64,000 bases of DNA from contig NC_018474.1 in assembly GCF_000277815.2 (NCBI RefSeq), positions 1 through 64,000 of the forward strand, written 5' to 3'. Under the pieces are notes generated by a model, which saw nothing but the letters and a program-made list of their open reading frames with translations, did no database searches and was not told where the DNA came from. The stretch comes from Encephalitozoon hellem ATCC 50504 (lineage: Eukaryota; Microsporidia; Unikaryonidae). A program made the translations under genes and the position numbers. Shown one piece after another: positions 46,498 through 54,869 of the stretch. Position 1 is the stretch's first letter. Each line of letters begins with the position of its first letter.

Positions 46498-49428
46498 CTA
46501 CTCGCTCTTGTCAGGCTTTTCCAAGACGATGACATCACAGAAGTCCTCGAAAAGATCCTCTACACCCAAGGGGGTTATCAGAATCCCCTGGAACCCACTT
46601 TCCTTAAAAAAGTCTAGAAGCATTCTTATGGCTTGCTTCCTGTTCAAGTTGTCCATAAACACATCAAACTCGTCAAGTACCTTGATGGGACATGAAAGTG
46701 AAGGCCATAACGACAAAATTAGTGAGACGCTTGCGAAGGATCTCTCTCCTCCAGACAGCATACTTCTAGACCCTGCTTCGGATTGCCCATGTACTTTCAT
46801 TTTGACATCCAGCCTTTTCTTTTCATGGTCAAACTCTAAAACTCCCTCATATCCTCTGATTCGAGTCAGCCTGGAAAATTCTAAGGCCGCATTTCTAGCT
46901 ATTTCGTTCCTCATAGCATCTCTTTTAGTTATCCTCGACTCAACATCCGAAAGAATGCTTTCTATCTTCTTTTTGTATTCGTCGAGAAGACCTTTCTTCA
47001 CATTCTTCATTTTCCTTAGGTGCTCCATTGTAGCCAAGGTCTTCTTTTCATCCTCAACCTCCTTGCACATATCAATCTGTGCTTTTATGCGGATTATTTC
47101 CTTTCTAATTTCATCCTCAGGCCTTGAATCAATCTCTTTTTTTCCATTCTCCACAAGCCTCCTCTTCTCTAAGCTGTAGGCCTCCATCTCCTTCAGATGT
47201 TCCTCCTTCAATCTAAGAGCGTCCAGTCGGCATAAATCTATCTTTCTTTCAATTTTGGAGGCCTCGGCCTTGTTTCTGCAAATATCCTGCCTCAAATTTT
47301 CCGTGCTTGCTATTTTGTACTCTTTGATTTCCCTCTGTTCTCTCTCCAAAGCCCCAATCTCTTCGTTGATCTCGTCCTGCTTCTTCTCTAGCAATGATAT
47401 TTGGTGCTCAAGGCTCTTTATTTCTTCATAGATCTCATCACTATGCATGATCTCCATCTGGGCATCATGGATTTGCTTTTCCTGCTCCATCTCTGCCTCT
47501 AGAGACTTGCACACTCTTCTTCGGTGTTCTATCTCCTCATTCACTTTGCCCATTTCATCTCTTATCTCCTCCGACCTCTTTCCCCAGCTTTTTTCAGGTT
47601 TCTCTTCCATCAGCCTCTTCATCTCCATCTTACACCGTTCAAGTTTTTCGCGAGTGTTCTCAAAGTAGAATCTATCCACGCCTCGAGTAACAAAGTCAGA
47701 CATACTTCCCCCAACTAGCCGGATCTTGTCCCCATTCTTCGTGTATGCACACTCTACAAACCCCGGCCTTGACCTTATTATCTCGTAAGCCTCTTTCCTA
47801 CCCTCCACAAGAATCGTCTGCTCAATAGATGCTGTTATTATCAAATAGTTTGCAACACAAGGACTTCGAATTTCCAGAACATCAAGCACCGTCTTATACT
47901 TCTCATTTCTTTTGTACTTTATCACCTCCGGAGCTCTGGTTGAGAGTGCGGAGATAGGAAAGTCCACTTTATGCTTCCTAAAGATCTTAAGTAGGATGTC
48001 CTTATCCAGCTTGTTCATTACAATAAAAGTGGACAAGGTGCTGTTCAGTACAATGCTAACAGCCTTGCTCCATCTCGGATCTTTGAGCTTTACCTCAAAT
48101 CCAATAGGTCCGACAACCTTCTCATTGAACCTGGTTTTCGAAATCTCGTCAATGACTCCGCCAAAGTTCGGTCCAAAAAAGCTGTTCTGATCGTTTTTGG
48201 AATAGAATTCAATCTGTTTTCTGAGATGAAGAATATTACTCTGCCGCTCAGAGAGCACATCCTCCTCCTCCCTTGCCCTCTTTCTACACTCTTCACCTTC
48301 CACGGCAAGCTTTTCCATCCTCTCATTTAGAGACTCTATTTCAGAAGAAACCTTATTGTACCTCTCTTCAAGCTGAGGAACCAGTCCCTTCACAACTCCA
48401 TCCTGCTTCTCAAAATCTATAGCAATCCTGCTCTTGAAATCCCTCGTCTCCCTCAGCTCCAAGCAGTCGTTTTCTATTTCTCTATACTTCATCCTCAGCT
48501 TACCGATGGCACTGTCAATCTCTTCTTTCCTCTTGTCTCTACTTCTCTTCTTTTCCATCTCCTCGCTTTCGACCATGGTCAGCTTTTCCCGGCCATCTCT
48601 GATTGCCTGCGACAGCTCTTCCAGTTTTGCATTCTCCCTGTCAATTTCCTCTTGCTTGTCTTGGAACTTCTTAAAACACCTCTCCACTTCTATTCTTCTT
48701 TCGTTCACCTTGGCCCATGCCATCTCATCTTCCAGCTCAGCTATAGTTCTCGCCATGGTTTTGACATTTTTTATAATCTCCAGCCTGCTTTCCTCGTCCT
48801 TTATCTGCTTCTCAATCTCCCTTAGCTCCTCATCAACCAGCCCTATCCTTTCTCTCATCGTCTTCACATTGCCCATAGACTCGTCATTCAACTTGCATAC
48901 CTCAGCCATCTCTGTCCCCTGCATAAATAGCTCATAAAGCATTTCAGGATTCATTGTGCTTAGAAATCTCTTGGACTGCTCCTGACTAAGGAAGTTCAAC
49001 GGATTCTCAAACCTCAGCGAAAAGAACTCCAGAACAAGCTCCAGGTCTTCTCTCCTCATAGACCAAACCCTCCTCTCTCCATTCATGATGCTGATAGTTG
49101 CAGATCTCATTCCAATTCTCTTTTCAACAATGATCTTTTCCTTGAAGAACTCCCTCTTAAACCCCTTATGGTTTTCCAGTACAACTCTTACAATAGCATT
49201 CGACTCCCCGCTTTTGATAAGATCCTTGAAGCTGCTTCCACGCTCAAGGCTGTGCGCTCGCTGTCCAAGAACCAATCCAATCCCCACCATGACCGCACTC
49301 TTTCCAGACCCGTTGCATCCTGACACTATTGTCAGAGGTTTTCTCAAGCTGATAAGCAAGTGGCTGTGACACATGAACTTTATGAGCTCTATCGAAACTA
49401 TCGTCTTCTTAAACTTTTCATAGCTCAT
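46498..49428 (-). CDS. SMC6: SMC6, SMC5/6 complex subunit
   Basis: A 976-aa SMC ATPase of the DNA repair and chromosome-topology SMC5/6 complex. The N-terminus ELIKFMCHSHLLISL with Walker A GCNGSGKS (37-44) and FENPLNFLSQEQSKRFL is SMC6-specific ('NP---LsQD-ar-FL'). Two long coiled coils (~190-400 and ~590-850) flank a hinge with GFVECAYTKNGDKIRLVGG. The C-terminal signature is LSGGERSFASVSLILSLW (about 890), with Walker B PIKVLDEFDVFMD. The GGGGTAGG motif precedes the ATG. The large antisense frames here are shadows of coiled-coil codon bias. Confidence 0.94.
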   Translation of the reverse strand: MSYEKFKKTIVSIELIKFMCHSHLLISLRKPLTIVSGCNGSGKSAVMVGIGLVLGQRAHSLERGSSFKDLIKSGESNAIVRVVLENHKGFKREFFKEKIIVEKRIGMRSATISIMNGERRVWSMRREDLELVLEFFSLRFENPLNFLSQEQSKRFLSTMNPEMLYELFMQGTEMAEVCKLNDESMGNVKTMRERIGLVDEELREIEKQIKDEESRLEIIKNVKTMARTIAELEDEMAWAKVNERRIEVERCFKKFQDKQEEIDRENAKLEELSQAIRDGREKLTMVESEEMEKKRSRDKRKEEIDSAIGKLRMKYREIENDCLELRETRDFKSRIAIDFEKQDGVVKGLVPQLEERYNKVSSEIESLNERMEKLAVEGEECRKRAREEEDVLSERQSNILHLRKQIEFYSKNDQNSFFGPNFGGVIDEISKTRFNEKVVGPIGFEVKLKDPRWSKAVSIVLNSTLSTFIVMNKLDKDILLKIFRKHKVDFPISALSTRAPEVIKYKRNEKYKTVLDVLEIRSPCVANYLIITASIEQTILVEGRKEAYEIIRSRPGFVECAYTKNGDKIRLVGGSMSDFVTRGVDRFYFENTREKLERCKMEMKRLMEEKPEKSWGKRSEEIRDEMGKVNEEIEHRRRVCKSLEAEMEQEKQIHDAQMEIMHSDEIYEEIKSLEHQISLLEKKQDEINEEIGALEREQREIKEYKIASTENLRQDICRNKAEASKIERKIDLCRLDALRLKEEHLKEMEAYSLEKRRLVENGKKEIDSRPEDEIRKEIIRIKAQIDMCKEVEDEKKTLATMEHLRKMKNVKKGLLDEYKKKIESILSDVESRITKRDAMRNEIARNAALEFSRLTRIRGYEGVLEFDHEKKRLDVKMKVHGQSEAGSRSMLSGGERSFASVSLILSLWPSLSCPIKVLDEFDVFMDNLNRKQAIRMLLDFFKESGFQGILITPLGVEDLFEDFCDVIVLEKPDKSE

Positions 49429-49568
49429 TCCTACCCCATTTCTTTTTCAACCTAAATCGCTGTTTAGGCATAAATAATACTGCAGTGCAGCGCTCGATAG
49501 CAAAAATGCTAGTTATATGGCGTTAGAGTGATGTTGATGATTAAACAGAAATTTAATAGCATCATGGT

Positions 49569-50213
49569 TTAAGCCAAGGATGAATACTTTCCAGAAGAAG
49601 GTCTTACGAAGGAGCCACTAGGAAAGAACCCAGATTTATCGGTTGTCTTTGCCTCTCCTACATCCTCAGTCGTATTATCTTGCGGCTGCTCTTGGCCCTC
49701 TACACCATCTTCTGTCTTGCCCTCAGCACCTGCCTTTTCATCATCAGAAGTGGTTGTTGTCTTTTCTCCCTTTCCAGCATTCTTGGTGTTATCGACACTA
49801 CTGGCACTACTGGGCTCATTTGCCTTGGCATCGTTCTTCTGCTTTGACATCTTATTGTATCCCTCCATGTAGGAGAAGTCAGGCTTTGTAAGGAATTTGT
49901 TCGGTGTCCCAAATCTGTCCGATGCAAATGCTACCTTATCCAGACTTTCAAGAACAGACCCCGGAACAAACTTAACTTCGTGAGGATTGACAAAGGTTGT
50001 TGTTTCACGTACAATGGCCAGACCGTTCTCAAGTATCATATTTCTAGTCATCTCAGGAGTAAAAGTATCCTTGGCAGTCGTTCTGGTAACTAGATATTCA
50101 TTCTTGTAGCCGCTATCACTATCCCCAGGAAATTCCTCTTTTGGAGAGGCCTTTGCCTCAACGGCAACCTTATAAAGGTAACAGGTGGCCAGCTTAAGTG
50201 TGCTAAACTTCAT
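49569..50213 (-). CDS. Predicted secreted low-complexity protein
   Basis: A 214-aa protein that I do not recognise. From the ATG at 50213 the N-terminus (MKFSTLKLATCYLYKVAVEA, then KASPKEE) looks like a cleavable signal peptide. Residues ~30-115 seem folded (RTTAKDTFTPEMTRNMILENG…). The C-terminal ~90 residues are rich in Thr, Ser, Glu and Lys, like a spore-wall or matrix protein, ending GFFPSGSFVRPSSGKYSSLA. There is an in-frame ATG at 50309 that would add 32 residues and hide the signal; start choice is uncertain. Role at the spore surface is speculation. Confidence 0.6.
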   Translation of the reverse strand: MKFSTLKLATCYLYKVAVEAKASPKEEFPGDSDSGYKNEYLVTRTTAKDTFTPEMTRNMILENGLAIVRETTTFVNPHEVKFVPGSVLESLDKVAFASDRFGTPNKFLTKPDFSYMEGYNKMSKQKNDAKANEPSSASSVDNTKNAGKGEKTTTTSDDEKAGAEGKTEDGVEGQEQPQDNTTEDVGEAKTTDKSGFFPSGSFVRPSSGKYSSLA

Positions 50214-50457
50214 AGTCTTGAGATCATGAAAATCGCAGCTTAAATAGTTTTTTCTGCTCTTACAATGTTTTGGATCTACCAATGATTCGTTCCGCAGTGC
50301 CTGAAACATTCTTCAGATTCATCCATCCATCTTCTTGGTGTATATTGCTTGATGATCCAGGAAGGATGTAAACCATGCGACCCGGCGTCTTATATCATCA
50401 GATTTCATAAAATTGCCTGGCTTGTGGATTTTATATTTGGAAATTAAGGCCCTTGAA

Positions 50458-51351
50458 ATGGTAGTACAGGAGAAAAAATCCAATCTCCCTCCAAAAGGAT
50501 TAAAGAATAAGGGAAATACTTGTTTCTTCAATTCTGCAATGCAGTGTATTTTGTCCATTAGCGAGCTTAACGCCTTTTATCGGGACACCCTTTTTCCAAG
50601 GGAGAAGAAGATATCTAATGCATTCAAACAATTTATACTTGAGTATGAAGATTCGGCACAGTCCTGTGACCCAAGAAACCTCATCAGCGTATTTAACACA
50701 AAGATGAAGCTGTTCAATGGGATGCAGCAGGACTCTCACGAGTTTCTTATTCAGTTTATCGATTTGCTGTATACAGAGTTTGATTGGAATAAAGATGTGT
50801 TTACAACAATAGATGAATTTGAGGAAGCCCGGAAGCAGAATCTGATTGCAAAAACATTACTTTCAATGGATAGACAGATACTAATATGCGAGATGTGTAA
50901 ATACTCTTCTACAACAATTGTCACGAATAGTACCATTCTTATTGAACCCTATGCATCAGTTCAGGAAGGAATAGATCGGTATTACGAAGAGGTGATGCTT
51001 GAGGGAGAAGATAGCTGGAAATGCGATAAATGTGGAAAGAAGAAGGGCACTATAAAGAGGATGGAAAACCTTATACATCCAGAAGTCCTGATAGTGCATA
51101 TATCAAGATTCCATCCACGAGGATCAAAAGACACGGCAAGTGTCGACATTAGCGCCACTTTGTCTTTTAACAATAGAAAGTACAGCCTCTTCGGGGTTGT
51201 GTGCCACACCGGAACTCTGAGTGGGGGACACTACTTTGCAGAGGCCAAAAGGTCAGGTACATGGAGGATCTACAACGATGAACAAGTGACAAAAGGCTTC
51301 AAGGGCTACAATGGATCACATCCCTACATGGCTTTCTACACTCTTTGGTAG
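50458..51351 (+). CDS. Ubiquitin-specific protease (USP, C19)
   Basis: A compact 297-aa deubiquitinase. The Cys box KGLKNKGNTCFFNSAMQ holds nucleophile Cys22, QQDSHEFL is the QQD box, a zinc-binding pair is CEMCK…CDKCG, and the His box is TGTLSGGHYFAEAK, with WRIYND carrying the third catalytic residue. 'NTCFFN' resembles the USP16/USP45 group, but insertions and a ZnF-UBP domain are absent, so no orthologue is named. The frame opens at TTG 50413; ATG 50458 follows GGCCC. Confidence 0.9.
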   Translation: MVVQEKKSNLPPKGLKNKGNTCFFNSAMQCILSISELNAFYRDTLFPREKKISNAFKQFILEYEDSAQSCDPRNLISVFNTKMKLFNGMQQDSHEFLIQFIDLLYTEFDWNKDVFTTIDEFEEARKQNLIAKTLLSMDRQILICEMCKYSSTTIVTNSTILIEPYASVQEGIDRYYEEVMLEGEDSWKCDKCGKKKGTIKRMENLIHPEVLIVHISRFHPRGSKDTASVDISATLSFNNRKYSLFGVVCHTGTLSGGHYFAEAKRSGTWRIYNDEQVTKGFKGYNGSHPYMAFYTLW

Positions 51352-51511
51352 TAGGATTAAATATCTTGGCGTTCCTTCCCAGTTGAAGACAAAAATCATC
51401 TGATTTGTCTTTTTCTGTCTACAAAATATGCGAGTGATTTGCTGTTGGTTGTTTATCTATTGGTTCTCTGTAGGTACAAAAGCAACGACTCTAATATGCA
51501 AAGGTTAGGAT

Positions 51512-52327
51512 ATGGTTTTTTGTATAGGAACCCTTTGGAATGTAGTTCCATGCAGAGGCAAGGCATCACAGAAAGTTATGAAAAGCACATATCTGAAAAG
51601 CTATGAAACTCTTCAAAGTGAGGATGATTCCAACTTTCTTCTAGATAATGATGAGATGGGGGAGGTGCTTACAAGAAATGGTTCTTGGAGGGAAGGAGAT
51701 AGAGGGAGCGAAAGAAAGATATCTAGGAAAGCCGGAAGAGGGGCTTCCAATGTGTCTTCCGAGGTAAGCATTGGAGAAGGGAAGAAGCAAAGGCCAAGAT
51801 CTAATAGTGCAATAAGTAATGATGGGTTTTGGAGCGATAGCTATGAAGATATGTCTGGAGAGGTCGAGTCTAGGAACGGCTCCAAGGAAAAAAAGAAAAG
51901 CAGAGAGAGACATGACAAAAAAGAGTCCAGGGGCAATAGGAGAGTTCCTTCAGAGGAAGTAAAAAGTAGTAGAAGATCTTCAAAGTCAATGGACATGGCT
52001 TCCAAGAAAAGTGAGATACTTGAAAAGTACAGGAGTAGAATATACAATGGAGAAAAAGGACACTATAGTCCTGATGACATTTCCAAGGAGTCAGAAGTGG
52101 AATCCAGTGATTACAGAGAGGAGGAGAAGAACCCTAGAGGTACTTCCAGGCAGAGGCTTGATAGGTATAGAGATTCTAGAGCATTTGAAAGGGATTCCAG
52201 CCATAACCCCGATGACAGTGAAAGCGAAATCACCTTCATAATGGATATTTACGATAAGTCGTCCTTGAATAACAGCTTGAGAGAAAAGATGTTTGAATAC
52301 CTAAGTCAAATGGGAAAGAAAAGCTAG
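51512..52327 (+). CDS. Hypothetical charged low-complexity protein
   Basis: A 271-aa protein that I do not recognise. The body (~40-240) is rich in Ser, Arg, Lys, Glu and Asp (KEKKKSRERHDKKES, SRRSSKSM), like RS-type or disordered proteins. The last ~30 residues (SEITFIMDIYDKSSLNNSLREKMFEYLSQM) look helical. The N-terminus MVFCIGTLWNVVPCRG is hydrophobic. Directly upstream, a 26-codon frame from ATG 51428 is in the same frame and reads like a signal peptide, ended by one TAG at 51506-51508. The true gene may begin there (see findings). Confidence 0.55.
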   Translation: MVFCIGTLWNVVPCRGKASQKVMKSTYLKSYETLQSEDDSNFLLDNDEMGEVLTRNGSWREGDRGSERKISRKAGRGASNVSSEVSIGEGKKQRPRSNSAISNDGFWSDSYEDMSGEVESRNGSKEKKKSRERHDKKESRGNRRVPSEEVKSSRRSSKSMDMASKKSEILEKYRSRIYNGEKGHYSPDDISKESEVESSDYREEEKNPRGTSRQRLDRYRDSRAFERDSSHNPDDSESEITFIMDIYDKSSLNNSLREKMFEYLSQMGKKS

Positions 52328-52393
52328 AATTGTATATCTATTAAACTAGTTCCGAAATCTATCTTTTAGTTGTATGTGCTTACCCGAGTTGCA

Positions 52394-53311
52394 TCAAAGG
52401 TTTCCATTCCTCCCAATAAATGCATTTCTTATCCTATTACTCTGCTTCTCTCCCAAAGGCCTAGAATGCTTTCCATCAATGTCCCAGACCCTGAGCTCCT
52501 TCAACAATCCGCTACTTTCTCCTTTAAGAAACGAGTGCAACTGGCTGATGCTTTTGAAGTGAAGAGATAAGCTTCGTGCCGCATTCTTACCTATTCCCGG
52601 GATGTTCTGCAAGACATTCTGAAGGTGATCAGTCTTCTGCTCCACAGAAAAAGTCTTCGTCTTGGGAACATGGATGCTCCTTGAATGGAGGTGCTTTATG
52701 ATAGCCTTCAGCTCTCCAGGCAGGTCTTGAGGATCGTCGACAAACACAAAGTTCCTGCCGTTCTTAATTTGCTCAAGATAGATTTTTTCTGACTTGATTT
52801 CATATGAGCTCTTCCCTCTGACGTATCTTTTTCCCTCCTCCAACGCCTTTCTGTACTCCTTGTCTTCCCTTGCCTTTACCGCACTTCGGTATCTGTTTCT
52901 GTTCACCACAAGAGAAGTATTATTGTTGCACGCCCCGGCCTCGTCTTTTTCAAAGTCAAGGACATCCAGAGCATATACTGTTTCGTGATCCTTGCATCTA
53001 ACTACCTTTAAATCCTTGCCTTCAGAAAACTTATAGACAAACCTCTTGTCTTTTATTCTGCCCACAAACTCCTCTAGTGCTTGTGGAAAGACAAAATAAT
53101 GATCTGCAAACACAGGGTCGATACATTCCGGAAACAAACTCCAGCATACCTCTTTTGAAGTCGCTTTTGGTTGTGTGCCGTTGGATATAGAATATGGAAT
53201 GTCAAGAATTGTAATGGAGCTGTCGGTATCAAGAATGTTCCCACTGGGATTCTCATTCCCCCCGTTGTTTCTTTCTAGGCTCTCCATAAAGTTTGCATAA
53301 TGGCTATTCAT
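52394..53311 (-). CDS. Helix-hairpin-helix protein, possible XPF/MUS81-superfamily
   Basis: A 305-aa protein with a C-terminal tandem HhH region (~230-300): LQNIPGIGKNAARSLSLHFKSISQLHSFL, then LGEKQSNRIRNAF, resembling the HhH2 domain of XPF, ERCC1, Mus81 and Eme1 family proteins. The middle (YVRGKSSYEIKSEKIYLEQIKNGRNFVFVDDPQDL) could be a degenerate ERCC4-type nuclease fold, but no catalytic ERKxxxD is seen. That would suit a non-catalytic partner such as Eme1 or FAAP24. Identity is tentative. CAGGGCC precedes the ATG. It is tandem with the BRCA2-like gene. Confidence 0.5.
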   Translation of the reverse strand: MNSHYANFMESLERNNGGNENPSGNILDTDSSITILDIPYSISNGTQPKATSKEVCWSLFPECIDPVFADHYFVFPQALEEFVGRIKDKRFVYKFSEGKDLKVVRCKDHETVYALDVLDFEKDEAGACNNNTSLVVNRNRYRSAVKAREDKEYRKALEEGKRYVRGKSSYEIKSEKIYLEQIKNGRNFVFVDDPQDLPGELKAIIKHLHSRSIHVPKTKTFSVEQKTDHLQNVLQNIPGIGKNAARSLSLHFKSISQLHSFLKGESSGLLKELRVWDIDGKHSRPLGEKQSNRIRNAFIGRNGNL

Positions 53312-53359
53312 TAAAGGCCCTGAAAATAACTCAATTTATTCTAAAGATAAGAAGGGCGT

Positions 53360-54820
53360 TTATACAAGAAGCTTAACATATCCTCTTCTGCTGGTGTTGA
53401 GGTGGAGCTCTTTGGTCTTTGCTGGATTCAAATAAACCATTCTTATCACCTGTCCTGCTTTGGCATCTGATGAGGGATTCCACCATGTCACCGTGCATTC
53501 TCCACTGCTGTCTTTGATAAGGAGCTTGGTGTACATACTAATTCTTATGTCATGGGACGAAAATACCCTCTGGGCCTTTCTTGCAAGATCCTCTATCTTA
53601 TCAAGCTCGGGCTCAAGATTCTCAGTCGTACTACTGTAATTTTCTACCTTTACTAGATATTTTGTCTCAATTATCTTGGAAATCATCCCTTCGATGCAGC
53701 TCACCGGCCCCCCATTGCTGTGAATATCAGATATCTTCATTCTAAAGCCCACCCTCTTTCTGTATCCAAGCCTCCGTCTGCAATGGATAACCTGGGTCCC
53801 ATTGCCGTGAAGCCTCAAGAAGGCACTTCCAAGGTCAAAGATGGAAACAGCACCATTTCCTTCAAGCTCCGCACCAAAGATCTTGAGCTTGGCACCAACA
53901 CGTATTTCGTTTTTTTCTATCTTTCTTCTGAGAACCTCATCATATAACGCATAAAGGCTATAATATCCATCAAATACCTCAATCTTCTCCTTGTCCACGC
54001 CAACCACCAAAAGAATCATATATCTCCACGACACCTCGTCCCCCTCAACAATCCTACGGAGTATGGAATACTCGTTCTCTAACCTCATTTTGACCTGCTC
54101 TTCTATTTTATCTACAAAATCATTGAATTCTAATTGTCTGCCTCCAAAGCGGAGGTAAATCCAAGACCATGTGAACTGGGCAAAGACCCTGTTTGAATCT
54201 TCTTTCGTAAACCTTCTTTCTATCTCTCTGTAGACACTCTCAGGACTTATGCACTCTTTTTCTTCCGGAGTACTATAAGATCTTGGCGTCTCTTGTGTAT
54301 CGGCATCTACTTTTTCCATCGTACCATCAAACATCTTATATGCTGTGTCTATGCTTTCTTTTCTAACCTGGATCTTCTTTCTAGATCCTGTGGTAAACCC
54401 AGAAAACACTGTGTCCGGATCTTCATCTCCCAAGTCTGTATGTCTTACATGCAGTTTGTCCGAATCAAGAGGCAAGCATCTTCGAGGAGAGCTTTCCGGT
54501 CGATTTTGGTCGGCATTCAATCTGCCATATCCCTGGACTATACCCACGTCCTCACATCCTTCCTCCTCGGGATTCTCTCTAATCCTCGACGAGTCAGAGT
54601 TGAAGTCATAGAACATCTGATCTCCTTGCTCTAGGGAGCCACACGAGTCCTCCTCTCCCATTCCATTATCCTTATGGCAAGCATTGTCAGAGCTAAAAAA
54701 CGCAGCCTCGTCGCAGCTCATCAGAATTGAGTCAAACCCGCTCGAGCAGTCCTCGGCATCCTTGCTATCACTGCTGCTTTGGAAGAAGCTCTCAAATTCA
54801 AACTCAGAGTCTCCTTCCAT
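53360..54820 (-). CDS. BRCA2: BRCA2/Brh2-like recombination mediator, minimal form
   Basis: A 486-aa homologue of BRCA2, the Rad51 loader of homologous recombination. An acidic disordered N-terminus precedes one BRC-like repeat at ~141-166 (GFTTGSRKKIQVRKESIDTA…MFDG; consensus F-TASGK…S---L). Residues ~205-275 match the BRCA2 helical domain (FAQFTWSWIYLRFGGRQ). OB1 follows (IEVFDGYYSLYALYD, GAKLKIFGAELEG). OB2 closes the protein (TVTWWNPSSDAKAG, then YLNPAKTKELHLNT, like the 'IWRPSSD…L-tsK----L' of human BRCA2). The tower and OB3 are absent. The frame opens at TTG 54868; ATG 54820 is the start. Confidence 0.82.
   Translation of the reverse strand: MEGDSEFEFESFFQSSSDSKDAEDCSSGFDSILMSCDEAAFFSSDNACHKDNGMGEEDSCGSLEQGDQMFYDFNSDSSRIRENPEEEGCEDVGIVQGYGRLNADQNRPESSPRRCLPLDSDKLHVRHTDLGDEDPDTVFSGFTTGSRKKIQVRKESIDTAYKMFDGTMEKVDADTQETPRSYSTPEEKECISPESVYREIERRFTKEDSNRVFAQFTWSWIYLRFGGRQLEFNDFVDKIEEQVKMRLENEYSILRRIVEGDEVSWRYMILLVVGVDKEKIEVFDGYYSLYALYDEVLRRKIEKNEIRVGAKLKIFGAELEGNGAVSIFDLGSAFLRLHGNGTQVIHCRRRLGYRKRVGFRMKISDIHSNGGPVSCIEGMISKIIETKYLVKVENYSSTTENLEPELDKIEDLARKAQRVFSSHDIRISMYTKLLIKDSSGECTVTWWNPSSDAKAGQVIRMVYLNPAKTKELHLNTSRRGYVKLLV
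54323..54400 (-). other. Single BRC-type Rad51-binding repeat
   Basis: 26 codons within the BRCA2-like gene. They match the BRC consensus at G-F-x-T-x-S, K-K-I-x-V, K-E-S-I-D and the closing M-F-D. The FxxA position is Gly instead of Ala, and the Gly of 'SGK' is Arg. No second copy is seen in the protein. Confidence 0.75.
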
Positions 54821-54869
54821 GAACAGAATGCAGGAGGGATCTTGCCAAGATAAAATACAAAATAACAAT

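Noticed and set aside
46388..47179. 263-codon ORF on the + strand, and other long frames at 47912-48937
   Set aside because: These are antisense to the SMC6 coiled coils, whose Glu/Lys/Arg codon bias leaves the reverse strand free of stops.
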